IMG/VR virus record: IMGVR_UViG_3300042445_002008
Coordinates: 1 to 53,276 of that record
Length of the DNA: 53,276 bases
Strand: one strand, 5' to 3'
Source: a virus
Shown piece after piece: positions 22,240-30,041 of the stretch; the stretch's first letter is position 1; each line of letters starts with the position of its first letter. Under the pieces are notes generated by a model, which saw nothing but the letters and a program-made list of their open reading frames with translations, made no database searches and was not told the DNA's origin. The translations under genes were made by a program, and so were the position numbers.

Positions 22240-22358
22240 CAGAAAGGGTGAACCCCCCTAGCAACCAATCTAGGGGGGTTCGGCAGAGGTGAAAGTAAAC
22301 AAAGCCCTCTGCGGTTATCGGTAGGGGAAATGAGAATAAAAAACCTACCGATAAGTTG
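22240..22358 (-). terminator. Triple hairpin after the SSB gene
   Basis: Three hairpins in a row on the minus strand: TATCGGTAGG/CCTACCGATA with a U-rich loop, GCAGAGG/CCTCTGC, then the strong terminator CCCCCCTAG/CTAGGGGGG. The first two have no clear role and could be a processed 3' end. Confidence 0.6.
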
Positions 22359-22757
22359 TTACACGATTTCTGGTTCTGGCTCTAACGCACTTGGCTTTTC
22401 ACGAACCAAGACATTACGAGTGAATGAGGAGTTTCCCCACGCTAGGTCGTGTGAAATGCTGTCTGCCTCAATCTCGACAGAAGTTCCTGCTCGCTCTCCG
22501 TTATCCCAATCTCGGATAACGATACTTCCTGTTAGAGATACACGCTCGCCTTTGTGGATAGAACCTGCGGTGTTGATAGCCAACTGACGGAACGAAGTGA
22601 TTGTATACCAATTCGTGTGTTCCTTGTATTTTCCGTCAGCGTTGCTGGTGTAGCCCTCGGTTTCCGCTACTCGGAATGAAGTTATTGGTAATCCCTCTGC
22701 GGTTACTATGTGTCGTGGTGTGGTCGCTACTAGACCTGTGATTGTGATTTTTGCCAT
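22359..22757 (-). CDS. ssb: Single-stranded DNA-binding protein
   Basis: 132 aa OB-fold SSB: ITITGLVATTPRHIVTAEGL, TSFRVAETE, WYTITSFRQLAINTAGSIHKGERVSLTGSI. These are the usual strands of bacterial-type SSB. It coats ssDNA in replication. The C-terminal tip is EPEPEIV rather than the usual DDDIPF-type tip; it is acidic with a hydrophobic end and resembles the tag of the small genes upstream. Strong hairpins terminate transcription after it. Confidence 0.85.
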   Translation of the reverse strand: MAKITITGLVATTPRHIVTAEGLPITSFRVAETEGYTSNADGKYKEHTNWYTITSFRQLAINTAGSIHKGERVSLTGSIVIRDWDNGERAGTSVEIEADSISHDLAWGNSSFTRNVLVREKPSALEPEPEIV

Positions 22758-22763
22758 TTTGTC

Positions 22764-23033
22764 CTACTTTCCGTATCGGCGTTGGTGCTTGGTTAGTTTG
22801 GTTTCTGAAATCATTTGGACTACTTCTTGGCGTTCGCTACGGAATTTGGTTTCCACAGCCACAGCCTCGGAGTAGCATAGTGATTTGATTTGTGTTTCTG
22901 TGATTGCTCGGAACACTCGTAGTTCTGCGGAGGTCTGCTCGTTTAGAAGTTCGAGTGCTTTTTTGAGGCTTGGTAGAACCTCAATGAGCGTGATGTTATC
23001 GGTGTTGGTGTCGTAGATTGCGTAGTTGGTCAT
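22764..23033 (-). CDS. Hypothetical 89-aa protein next to SSB
   Basis: 89 aa; TNYAIYDTNTDNITLIEV, then SLKKALELLNEQTSAELRVF, ending in a basic stretch KLTKHQRRYGK. Not recognised. Six bases upstream of ssb, so probably co-expressed. Confidence 0.6.
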   Translation of the reverse strand: MTNYAIYDTNTDNITLIEVLPSLKKALELLNEQTSAELRVFRAITETQIKSLCYSEAVAVETKFRSERQEVVQMISETKLTKHQRRYGK

Positions 23034-23054
23034 TTTTACCTTTCTACTGAAAGT

Positions 23055-23339
23055 CTACTTGTTTTGGAGTTCCAAGTCAAGAAGGAACTTTTTGTCGAAT
23101 TCTGTCGCTCGCATTTTCATTCTCCAGCCCGCCAAAATAACTAAGTCGCATAGGTCGTAATCTAACGCTTTTGCTAGGCACTCCAAGATTTCTGACGAAC
23201 CTTCTTTCTGCCCTCGCTCGACTTCCGAGATGTAACCAAGAGCCACAGACGACTTCGTTGAAAGTTGGCGTAGCGTTAGCATTTTCTCCTCGGTGCGGAT
23301 TTCTTTTATGATTTCTCCGATTGCGTGGTTGAATTTCAT
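23055..23339 (-). CDS. ClgR-like XRE-family regulator
   Basis: 94 aa from ATG at 23339 (SD TAGGAG). HTH_3/XRE domain: MLTLRQLSTKSSVALGYISE, then VERGQKEGSSEILECLAKAL, very close to actinobacterial ClgR, which activates clp protease genes. The phage version is nearly only the HTH, with a short tail. It may mimic or block host ClgR, or act as a phage regulator; the binding site is unknown. Confidence 0.75.
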   Translation of the reverse strand: MKFNHAIGEIIKEIRTEEKMLTLRQLSTKSSVALGYISEVERGQKEGSSEILECLAKALDYDLCDLVILAGWRMKMRATEFDKKFLLDLELQNK

Positions 23340-23347
23340 TTTCACTC

Positions 23348-23770
23348 CTAGTAAATAAGGTTTGGTTCTTCTGGGTTGAGGTCTGGCTTATTGCGTTCCT
23401 CTTGTTGAGCATACGCAAAAGCAACTGCCTCGTCTAGTTCAAAGATTGGCTCGGAGTAATAATCGAGGTCGGTGTCCGAGTAAACCTCGAACCAAGGATT
23501 GTTATACCAAGTTATTAGGTCTTTGTCGGCTAGTCGTTTGAGGTCGGTGTCGCTTTTGATACCTGCCTCCTCTAAGTCGGCTGGTTGCCTAATGTCGTGT
23601 TCTTTGCCCTCCTCGTCTACGAGAAGTATTCGAGTATCGCCACAGGCGACAACATAGAAGTCGCAATCGTCAGATTTCCAGACAACCTCTACATCACCGC
23701 TTGTGTAAAAAATAGCGTCTTGCTGGTCGAGGTCTGTGCCATAGGCACTAAGGTTCTCAATGAGAGCCAC
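23348..23770 (-). CDS. Hypothetical protein with EEPNLIY C-terminus
   Basis: 140 aa. Beta-rich first half (DVEVVWKSDDCDFYVVACGD, TRILLVDEEGKEHDI), then acidic and aromatic, ending PEEPNLIY. The shared C-terminal tag appears here with no role as SD, because a separate TAGGAG follows the stop. Not recognised. Confidence 0.6.
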   Translation of the reverse strand: MALIENLSAYGTDLDQQDAIFYTSGDVEVVWKSDDCDFYVVACGDTRILLVDEEGKEHDIRQPADLEEAGIKSDTDLKRLADKDLITWYNNPWFEVYSDTDLDYYSEPIFELDEAVAFAYAQQEERNKPDLNPEEPNLIY

Positions 23771-24081
23771 TACTCGACCTCCCTCGGCTCATACTCAATC
23801 GCACCGGTATCGGCATTGACAATGACAGGTGGGTTGTCGTCAGCGTAGTCAATGTCGCTGGCAACGCTAATCCCGAAACCGAGGTTGCCTGTGTAGTTGC
23901 CGAGTTCAGCGAACTTGTGGAAAATCTGTGCTGTCAAGTAAGAGGGGTCGCCAACTCGGTCTGTGTGAGTTAGCACTTCCTCAACTGCCTTGATGTTATC
24001 TTCGCCTGACCAATGCCCGTAGAGGTGGATTGGTTTTTCGAATTGTTCCGAAGTGATGTAGATACTTGCTCTGTCGCCCAT
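23770..24081 (-). CDS. Hypothetical protein, GDRASIYI type
   Basis: 103 aa: MGDRASIYITSEQFEKPIHL, YGHWSGEDNIKAVEEVL, YLTAQIFHKFAEL. It looks like small phage proteins of unknown function that begin GDR(A/C)xIYI. Promoter TTGACA-16-TAGACT at 24112-24139; SD AAAGGAC. Confidence 0.65.
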   Translation of the reverse strand: MGDRASIYITSEQFEKPIHLYGHWSGEDNIKAVEEVLTHTDRVGDPSYLTAQIFHKFAELGNYTGNLGFGISVASDIDYADDNPPVIVNADTGAIEYEPREVE

Positions 24082-24111
24082 TTTGTTTGTCCTTTCTCTG
24101 GGTCTAATCCA

Positions 24112-24139
24112 AGTCTAGTCTTTTGGTGGTGCTTGTCAA
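24112..24139 (-). promoter_or_regulatory. Sigma70-type promoter
   Basis: TTGACA-16-TAGACT for the genes at 24081 and below. The -35 begins two bases after the stop of the gene at 24142. Confidence 0.6.
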
Positions 24140-24141
24140 GT

Positions 24142-24489
24142 TTAGTAAACGATTTCTTTTTCTTCGCCTGAACAAGACACGCAGACTTTCTCTCCCTTGT
24201 CTTTTTCTTTGGCATTGTAGTCATAACCAAAGCAATCTTGACATTTGAACTTTACGAGAGTGTCGTGTAGCGAACTTCTGAAAGTGTCCTGCGTAATGTC
24301 GGCCAGATAGTCGGTGTCCATTCCGTCAATAACTTTCAACCAATCTTCGTCTTTTATCTCGAAGTCCTCCACATCTCCGTTGTGGAGTTCAGCAACCTCG
24401 TCTTTGTCGTAGATGATTGCGAAAACCTGCTCGTCAGGGTCTTTCCTTGCGAAATAGTCCGCGAGCCACTTATTCGTGTAAACAGCCAT
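24142..24489 (-). CDS. Zinc-ribbon family A, member 1 (EEKEIVY end)
   Basis: 115 aa. Related to the genes at 24489 and 25310: acidic N-domain (DPDEQVFAIIYDKDEVAEL), a FEIKDEDWLKVI helix, then a zinc ribbon FKCQDCFGYDY to VCVSCSGEEKEIVY. The shared plan indicates recent duplication. The N-domain resembles a small degenerate fold; function unknown. ATG overlaps the stop of the gene before. Confidence 0.65.
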   Translation of the reverse strand: MAVYTNKWLADYFARKDPDEQVFAIIYDKDEVAELHNGDVEDFEIKDEDWLKVIDGMDTDYLADITQDTFRSSLHDTLVKFKCQDCFGYDYNAKEKDKGEKVCVSCSGEEKEIVY

Positions 24490-24836
24490 TAGTAGACCTC
24501 ATCTTCTTCTTCGCCACAGCCCTTACAGATGTTCTCGCCTGTGTCGCCAGCGTTTTTGAGTTCGTAGTCGAGAGTGTCGCATTGTTCGCACTTATAGCCC
24601 GACATTACATCATAAACGCTGTCCGAGAAGTCCTCGTAATAGCCCTCGTAAATCCTACTTCGATTTTCGACAGCAGTAGCGATTGTCGCCCAATGCTCGT
24701 CTTTGATTTTGAAACGAGCGTCAAACCCGCCTCCGTAGAAACTGCTCTCCACATCTCGGCGGTCAAACCAAGTGATGATGATTTCATCTTCTGGGTCTAA
24801 CCCAGAGAGTGCCTCTAAAACTTTGCTAACTTTCAT
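24489..24836 (-). CDS. Zinc-ribbon family A, member 2 (EEEDEVY end)
   Basis: 115 aa. LEALSGLDPEDEIIITWFDR, FKIKDEHWATI, then YKCEQCDTLDYELKN and ICKGCGEEEDEVY. Homologous to its two neighbours. SD AGAGGAC. Its final codons contain GAGG, which can act as SD for the gene at 24489 downstream. Confidence 0.65.
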   Translation of the reverse strand: MKVSKVLEALSGLDPEDEIIITWFDRRDVESSFYGGGFDARFKIKDEHWATIATAVENRSRIYEGYYEDFSDSVYDVMSGYKCEQCDTLDYELKNAGDTGENICKGCGEEEDEVY

Positions 24837-24846
24837 TTTGTCCTCT

Positions 24847-25272
24847 CTAAATCAAGTTTGGTTCATAAGCAGGGAGGCTGTCAAGCCATTCGACTAACTT
24901 TCTTGGGGCAATCCCACCGCTTTTGTTCACTAGGTCGTTCACATAGTCGGAGGTGTTGCCCAAGTAGGTAGTCCACTCGTCTAGGTCGCCTATTGCTAAC
25001 CAATCTGGCATACCGAGTTTGTAGCAGAGCAGGTAGTCAATCATTTTGTAGTCTGCCTCTTTATCGGGGTAAAAGTTCTCTGTGAAATACTCTGCGCTGT
25101 AATCTGTGCCGAGGACTTCCTCTGGGTCGTCTTTATCAACCGATAGTTGATACGCTGTGATGTTCAGCACTCCGCTTTCGAGCGACCAGATGTTTATGTC
25201 ATAGTTGCGATAGCCCGAATACATTATTGGGGGCGTAACCAAGTCTGGTTCTTCGTAGATTTTTCTGTCCAT
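24847..25272 (-). CDS. Hypothetical protein, leaderless
   Basis: 141 aa. Starts MDRKIYEEPDLV and ends LPAYEPNLI, so tag-like peptides occur at both ends. The middle has KMIDYLLCYKLGMPDWLAIG. Not recognised. The promoter (25279-25307) ends six bases before the ATG, so the mRNA should begin at or next to the start codon. Confidence 0.6.
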   Translation of the reverse strand: MDRKIYEEPDLVTPPIMYSGYRNYDINIWSLESGVLNITAYQLSVDKDDPEEVLGTDYSAEYFTENFYPDKEADYKMIDYLLCYKLGMPDWLAIGDLDEWTTYLGNTSDYVNDLVNKSGGIAPRKLVEWLDSLPAYEPNLI

Positions 25273-25278
25273 ACCTAA

Positions 25279-25307
25279 ATCCTAAGTTCTAACGAACTTC
25301 GTGTCAA
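25279..25307 (-). promoter_or_regulatory. Leaderless promoter with palindromic spacer
   Basis: TTGACA-17-TAGGAT. The spacer contains ACGAAGTTCGT, a perfect palindrome around a G, which may be an operator. Confidence 0.7.
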
Positions 25308-25309
25308 GT

Positions 25310-25627
25310 TTAGTAAACGATTTCTTTTTCTTCTCCGCACTTCGAGCAAATAAACCCTCGTTTGTCTAGGTCTTGGGCTTTGTAGTCATACAGCCCACAC
25401 TTGTCGCATAGGAACTCTCCGTCCACGCAATCCGCCAGCGTTTCGACTACATACTCCCAATCGCCACTAAATTCATTTATGAACTTCGTGAAATCATCAT
25501 CAGAGATTTCACAGCCCTCAACGAAGTATTCGCTAACATCATCTTTGCCAGCGTAAGCCCACCAGAGCAGAGTGTCTGGTGGCATTTTTGATAGCCTGTC
25601 AATCAGGTCTTTTGCTGTGTAACTCAT
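25310..25627 (-). CDS. Zinc-ribbon family A, member 3 (EEKEIVY end)
   Basis: 105 aa from ATG at 25627. SYTAKDLIDRLSKMPPDTLLWW, then an EISDDDFTKFINEF helix, then FLCDKCGLYDYKAQ and ICSKCGEEKEIVY. Third copy of the family, with the most diverged N-domain. A promoter -35 lies two bases after the stop, so the EEKEIVY codons here are not an SD. Confidence 0.65.
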   Translation of the reverse strand: MSYTAKDLIDRLSKMPPDTLLWWAYAGKDDVSEYFVEGCEISDDDFTKFINEFSGDWEYVVETLADCVDGEFLCDKCGLYDYKAQDLDKRGFICSKCGEEKEIVY

Positions 25628-26367
25628 TAGTAGACCACATCTGGTTCTTCGACAGCACCCTCGCACTCACAGCCGTCATAGCCGTATTCGAGGTGGTGTC
25701 GCTTGATTTCGAGTGCCTTGTCTGGGCAATCGTCATACCAATCGTGAGGTTCATCTTCTGACCACTCGCATTGGCAAGTTCTATCACGCTTGGCGTTATC
25801 TTCGTGGCTGTCTGGTATGTCCCAAGTTTCCGTAATAGTGAACTCACCCTCGACACCAGAGTAGGTAGCCCCCCAGCCCTGTTCTTCTTCGCCCTCGAAG
25901 TCGAATGACAACTCTGGGTGCTGTTCAGTAATAGCCCTAAATCCCTGCTCTGGGATAGACCACTTGCTCTCGAACGAGTAGTTCACGCTGGCAGTTTTTC
26001 CGTCATCAGAAATCTCAATCTCGGCTGGGTTGGTCAGTTCCCAAATGTCGTGGCTAATGCCCCAATTGCGATAGTTCCAATCGGAGGCGTTCTTGCCAGA
26101 GAAAGACATTCGCCAAGCCAACTGCTTTTCGTCTGACCACTTCTCATAGCCCTTTGGCTTTTCCTCTTGCTTGCGACCATAGTAGTAGTCCAAGTCCTCC
26201 TCTGGTGGTCGCACGAAGTTCCAGAAAGCAAATCCGCAATCCATAACTTCTTCTTTGTCGCTGTTCGACCATTTCTGGGAGTAAGGCTTTCCAGCCTTAG
26301 CCATAAAAGCCTGAATGTCCTCGGTGCTACCGCTGACACCAAACCAATTGCTTACATAGTTTGCCAT
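25627..26367 (-). CDS. Api92-like protein with EEPDVVY end
   Basis: 246 aa. MANYVSNWFGVSGSTEDIQAF, FAFWNFVRPPEEDLDYYYGR, WNYRNWGISHDIW and GFRAITEQHPELSFDFE match the Api92/YubB-type ferredoxin-fold protein of phages and plasmids (unknown function, often near anti-restriction genes). A Cys/His-rich tail (CQCEWSEDEPHDWYDDC) is added, then the tag AVEEPDVVY. Promoter at 26399-26427, SD AAAGGAC. Confidence 0.75.
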   Translation of the reverse strand: MANYVSNWFGVSGSTEDIQAFMAKAGKPYSQKWSNSDKEEVMDCGFAFWNFVRPPEEDLDYYYGRKQEEKPKGYEKWSDEKQLAWRMSFSGKNASDWNYRNWGISHDIWELTNPAEIEISDDGKTASVNYSFESKWSIPEQGFRAITEQHPELSFDFEGEEEQGWGATYSGVEGEFTITETWDIPDSHEDNAKRDRTCQCEWSEDEPHDWYDDCPDKALEIKRHHLEYGYDGCECEGAVEEPDVVY

Positions 26368-26398
26368 TTCGTTTGTCCTTTCGTTTGGCTATACCTCA

Positions 26399-26427
26399 AT
26401 GTTAGTTCCAACGAAACTTCGTGTCAA
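26399..26427 (-). promoter_or_regulatory. Sigma70-type promoter
   Basis: TTGACA-17-TAACAT; the spacer holds ACGAAGTTTCGT, near-identical to that at 25279 and likely the same operator. Confidence 0.7.
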
Positions 26428-26440
26428 GTTGGATTTTGGA

Positions 26441-26466
26441 GGAGGGCAGAGAGGAATTTGCCCTCC
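26441..26466 (-). terminator. Terminator after the VWA gene
   Basis: GGAGGGCA/TGCCCTCC stem on the minus strand, directly after the stop at 26478. Confidence 0.65.
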
Positions 26467-26477
26467 CCCAAGTTTGG

Positions 26478-28289
26478 TCAGTAAGCGTTTCGCTTACCAA
26501 TGCTTTCGAGAGCCTTTGCCCCAGCCTCACCAATCAGGATTGCCGATTGCTCAACCGACTTGCCAGATAGCGAAACAGCGTGAGCCGAACTGCCAGCCCC
26601 GAAGTAGTTTTCGACCTGTGAGGTGCTGTTGTCGAAAGTCAGCCAGAGAACCGCCACGCCAAGTCTGTCGCACTCGGCAATCCACTTCTTAGCGTGGCTT
26701 GGCTCTGACCCTGCGTAGTGTCCGTCAGAAACGATTACCAGCAACCTCGCACCTTTTCCGTCTAGCAAGTTGAGGTGTCCGTCAATGGCTCGGAACGCTT
26801 GGTCGAACTTCTCTGTTCCGTCTGGGGCTGTGTAGACCCTGACTTCATCAAGTGGCTCACCTTTTCTAAGCGTTGGGAATACGCCAGAGCCGAAGTAGAC
26901 CATAGCAGTTGAGGCTTGGATACGCCGACCAGCGTTTGCCAGCACCCACGCTGTAATCGCCATTGGTGTCATAGCCCCACCCATTGAGCCTGAAATGTCT
27001 ACCATTACTCCAATGGACAAGGTTGGCTCGTCTGTGTGCTTGCGAGTTTTGTGTTCCCACGCCTCGACCTGCGTGTGGATACCTTTTGATTTGAGAGCCT
27101 GTGCCTGAACCAATGCCCTCGACTTCAAGCGACCCTGTGGCAAGACCGAGCGAACGATAGTTACATCACGCTCGCGATACTTTGCCTTTTCTAACATCTG
27201 GGCGACCTTGACCGAGGCTACTCGCTCAACCGAGGTTGGCTTGCGAACTTCGGAAAGTTTTGAGGAGGAGGAGGTTTCACCAGCACCAGAGTTCTTGGCA
27301 AAGGTCTTGTTAGCCTCTTTCTTGTTTTCATCTCGGCGTTTGCTGTCGTTGGACTTTTCCTTGACTTCGTTCTCCCAGCGTTCGTCTTGTTGCTGGTCGC
27401 CAATCTCAACGACAACTTGGAAACCTGTTTCCTCCGCACCATTTTCGAGAGCCTCTTTGATTTTGTCAATCATCTCTTGGGGCATTGGGAAACCACAGCC
27501 ACCCTCGCCACCCTCGCCCTCGCCCTCGCCCTCGCCATTCTCTTTGGCTTTGTCCTCGACCAACTTATCCCACTCGATAGCAAGTTGGTAAAGAGGTTCA
27601 GCGTTGTTGTGGATTGTGTAGTTTTGAGCCTTACGCCAGATAGTGCGTAGTTGCCCATAAAGTTCTTCACCGAGGTTGAACTTCACTAGGTCAATCACAT
27701 CTGCTACATCAGAAAGTTCCAAAACGCCAGCATCAATTCTTGCCCCGACCAGCCCTGCGATTTTGGCACAGGCTCGCGTGGTGCTGTGTAGTCCGAGGTC
27801 GTCTGGGTTGAGGTCAGCGATAACGATTTCCATAGCACAGGCTCGGAGGAACACTCTGTTCTTCGGGAAAGTCAAAACGCCCATAGCCTCAATGCGACCC
27901 TCCTCTAACAAGTGGAGTGCCTCATTCTGCCCTCTGGTCAAATCTTCGTTGGACTTCATCAAATCCCATTGAGTGAACCGAGCGTGTAAGGCTTCGTGGA
28001 GGATAGCACCTGTGGCTCTTGGGAACTCGAACATCATTTCCCTATCGTTCAGGTCGCCAATGATTTCTGGTTCAGTAACCCCGAAAGCCACTTTGGTATT
28101 GACTTCGATTTCTGCTGTGCGTGGGTCGAATAGGGCTGGGGCTGGGGCAGACATAACCTCACCAACATAAACCACTAGGTCGTTTCGTTCAGCCCACTTG
28201 TTTACAAGTTGCCCAACCTGTGAGCCAACTTTGAGCCACTCGCTAGGAGTGTTCTTTACTGCTGTTTTGCTAGTTCCGAAGTGCGACAT
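26478..28289 (-). CDS. VWA-domain protein with HExxH motif, partner of MoxR ATPase
   Basis: 603 aa. The N-domain has HEALH (98-102), an HExxH metal-site motif as in the metallopeptidase-like part of some VWA proteins. A Gly/Glu repeat lies near 262-275. The C-terminal von Willebrand A domain (~425-600) has the MIDAS motif DISGSMG and the later Thr/Asp positions. It resembles CobT-like partners of MoxR/CobS ATPases, which remodel or load metal into client proteins. The ATPase gene lies directly upstream. Own promoter, and strong terminators at both ends. Confidence 0.8.
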   Translation of the reverse strand: MSHFGTSKTAVKNTPSEWLKVGSQVGQLVNKWAERNDLVVYVGEVMSAPAPALFDPRTAEIEVNTKVAFGVTEPEIIGDLNDREMMFEFPRATGAILHEALHARFTQWDLMKSNEDLTRGQNEALHLLEEGRIEAMGVLTFPKNRVFLRACAMEIVIADLNPDDLGLHSTTRACAKIAGLVGARIDAGVLELSDVADVIDLVKFNLGEELYGQLRTIWRKAQNYTIHNNAEPLYQLAIEWDKLVEDKAKENGEGEGEGEGGEGGCGFPMPQEMIDKIKEALENGAEETGFQVVVEIGDQQQDERWENEVKEKSNDSKRRDENKKEANKTFAKNSGAGETSSSSKLSEVRKPTSVERVASVKVAQMLEKAKYRERDVTIVRSVLPQGRLKSRALVQAQALKSKGIHTQVEAWEHKTRKHTDEPTLSIGVMVDISGSMGGAMTPMAITAWVLANAGRRIQASTAMVYFGSGVFPTLRKGEPLDEVRVYTAPDGTEKFDQAFRAIDGHLNLLDGKGARLLVIVSDGHYAGSEPSHAKKWIAECDRLGVAVLWLTFDNSTSQVENYFGAGSSAHAVSLSGKSVEQSAILIGEAGAKALESIGKRNAY

Positions 28290-28319
28290 TTGTTTTCCTC
28301 TCGTTTGTCGTCTAAGTCC

Positions 28320-28347
28320 AAGTTACCAGATTTGATTTGTTTGTCAA
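28320..28347 (-). promoter_or_regulatory. Sigma70-type promoter of the VWA gene
   Basis: TTGACA-16-TAACTT on the minus strand, just below the terminator of the MoxR gene. Confidence 0.55.
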
Positions 28348-28360
28348 GTCTGATAAAAAA

Positions 28361-28392
28361 CGAGGGAGGGTAGTGGGGGAACTACCCTCCCT
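28361..28392 (-). terminator. Strong terminator after the MoxR gene
   Basis: GAGGGAGGGTAG/CTACCCTCCCTC, 12 pairs, followed by GTTTTTTATC on the minus strand. Confidence 0.85.
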
Positions 28393-28419
28393 CTCAACAA
28401 AATCTAGTTGGACAAATAA

Positions 28420-29460
28420 CTAGATTTTGGCTGGTCGGCACTCCTCGCCAAACACTCTGGTAAATGTTTCAGCGACTACTGCCCTGTCATTTTCAGGTGA
28501 GGAGGCGAGCAAGTTCTCGATTGCGAACTTAGTGCCAAAGGTGTTTGCGTTATCTCGGAAACCCTCCAACTCTCGCATTTGAGGCGACCAAGAGATTTGA
28601 CCCTCTTGTTGCTTTTTTGCGAGGTTGAGCGAGGCTGTGATAGCCATAGCAGGGATACCAAGTTTTTTGGCTAGTCCATAGTCTGTCGTCATTTCAGCCT
28701 GAATGATGAAACGAGATAGCAGAGCCTCGGACAAGCGAACGCCAGGTGCGTTTGGATTGGTAGCACCAATCACGAAGAAACCCTCTTGGGCTTTGACCAG
28801 CCCTCGCTCTGGGTTTTGCGTGATTGTGATTTCGCCACGACCATCTATCAAGCCATAGAGAGCCGAGAGAACCTTAGTGTCAATCAGACCAATCTCGTCA
28901 ATCAGTAGTGGGCGACCCTGTTCAGCCGCTTTTACCAAATCTCCGTCTACCCACTCGAAACCGCCACTTGGTGTCTGAACATAGCCACCAATGAAGTCTG
29001 CTAATTCTGTGTCGCCAGAGCCGAGGATAGTGAACAAGTCCTCACCAAAAGCCGCCTCGACCAGAGCAGTTTTGCCACAGCCCGGACTACCATAAAGCAA
29101 GGTGTAAAGTTTCTTCGAGCGAGCCATTCGCAACACCTCAACATCAGCGTTGTCAGTAGACCCCCACTTGCGAGCGTGATACGCCACTCCATTCGGGCGA
29201 ATGTAAGTTCCCTCGCCAACGAGTGCCTCTGTTTCCACAGCAGTTTCCTCTTTCGTTCCTGCCCCACGCTTGGTCAGTTTGCCAGCGTTGGGAAAGTAGG
29301 TGTCAAGGGCTGGGTTGGTAGCGAACTTTTCGCTAAGACCCTGACCAGCGATAGATACAATCAGGTCGCCTAGACCCTCAAACATTCTATCAGAGGTCGA
29401 AATTCTGTCTTTGGTGTTGAGTTCCTCGAACTCGATTTCTGTGTAATTCGCAGTAGTCAT
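28420..29460 (-). CDS. MoxR/CobS-like AAA+ ATPase
   Basis: 346 aa. Walker A YGSPGCGKTALVE (~130), Walker B PLLIDEIGLID (~190), sensor 1 FFVIGATNPNAPG and an arginine-finger/sensor 2 region LLSRFIIQ. MoxR-type ATPases work with VWA proteins in protein maturation. An N-terminal ~90-residue extension contains linker DTYFPNAGKLTKRGAGTKEE. It follows the gene at 29473 by 12 bases in one operon. Confidence 0.85.
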   Translation of the reverse strand: MTTANYTEIEFEELNTKDRISTSDRMFEGLGDLIVSIAGQGLSEKFATNPALDTYFPNAGKLTKRGAGTKEETAVETEALVGEGTYIRPNGVAYHARKWGSTDNADVEVLRMARSKKLYTLLYGSPGCGKTALVEAAFGEDLFTILGSGDTELADFIGGYVQTPSGGFEWVDGDLVKAAEQGRPLLIDEIGLIDTKVLSALYGLIDGRGEITITQNPERGLVKAQEGFFVIGATNPNAPGVRLSEALLSRFIIQAEMTTDYGLAKKLGIPAMAITASLNLAKKQQEGQISWSPQMRELEGFRDNANTFGTKFAIENLLASSPENDRAVVAETFTRVFGEECRPAKI

Positions 29461-29472
29461 TGTTTGTCCTCT

Positions 29473-29961
29473 CTACTCTGCGTTTTCGTTTAGTAGTTCA
29501 TCTGGGAAACCTAGTTCTTTTCTTGCTCGCATTATTCTACGAACCAGAGCCGAGGGAGTTTCCCATTCCTTAGTGTTCAGCAAGTCCTCCATAGAGAATT
29601 CCAGAACGATTGGGGCTTTGTAAAGTTCCCACTTGTTATTGTGGAGGTTGTTCAGGGTCTTTGTCAATTCGACAATCATTTCCTGTGCCATTGGCTCTGG
29701 GTCAATACCCTCTGGTAGTGGAACTACCTTGCCGACATTCTGTTCCTTGCGTTCCGAGAGCGTAGCCTCGTTTGGTGCTGTGTAGCATTTCCAAGGCTTT
29801 TTAGGCGACCAAGTAGAAATCTGCCTACGCCAAGTTGATACAGGAACATAGTTCCCCTCGCTGTCAAAGCCCTCTGGCGTGATAACGATTTGTGCTGTGT
29901 TTACACCTTTGCGGAATTCAAGGTAGAGTGCCTTGCCGATTAGGTTTGCGTGGTCTGACAT
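29473..29961 (-). CDS. Hypothetical protein upstream of MoxR
   Basis: 162 aa from ATG at 29961 (SD AAAGGAC). KALYLEFRKGVNTAQIVIT, STWRRQISTWSPKKPWKCY and a helical C-terminus WETPSALVRRIMRARKELGF. Not recognised. As first gene of the MoxR operon it is a candidate client or adaptor of the AAA+/VWA machine; this is inference from position. Confidence 0.6.
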   Translation of the reverse strand: MSDHANLIGKALYLEFRKGVNTAQIVITPEGFDSEGNYVPVSTWRRQISTWSPKKPWKCYTAPNEATLSERKEQNVGKVVPLPEGIDPEPMAQEMIVELTKTLNNLHNNKWELYKAPIVLEFSMEDLLNTKEWETPSALVRRIMRARKELGFPDELLNENAE

Positions 29962-29992
29962 TGTTTGTCCTTTCGTTTGTCTGACATTACTG

Positions 29993-30021
29993 ACATTACT
30001 CTCGTTGAAAGTTCGTGTCAA
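29993..30021 (-). promoter_or_regulatory. Promoter containing the AACTTTCAACGAG motif
   Basis: TTGACA-17-TAATGT; the spacer contains AACTTTCAACGAG, the dispersed motif of 31.3-33.4 kb (reverse complement CTCGTTGAAAGTT, 30001-30013). Confidence 0.65.
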
Positions 30022-30041
30022 GTTTATTTTGATTTATTTTT

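Noticed and set aside
27208-27591. Plus-strand frame opposite the VWA gene
   Set aside because: Mirror of the minus gene's codon bias and its Gly/Glu repeat; no SD or promoter.
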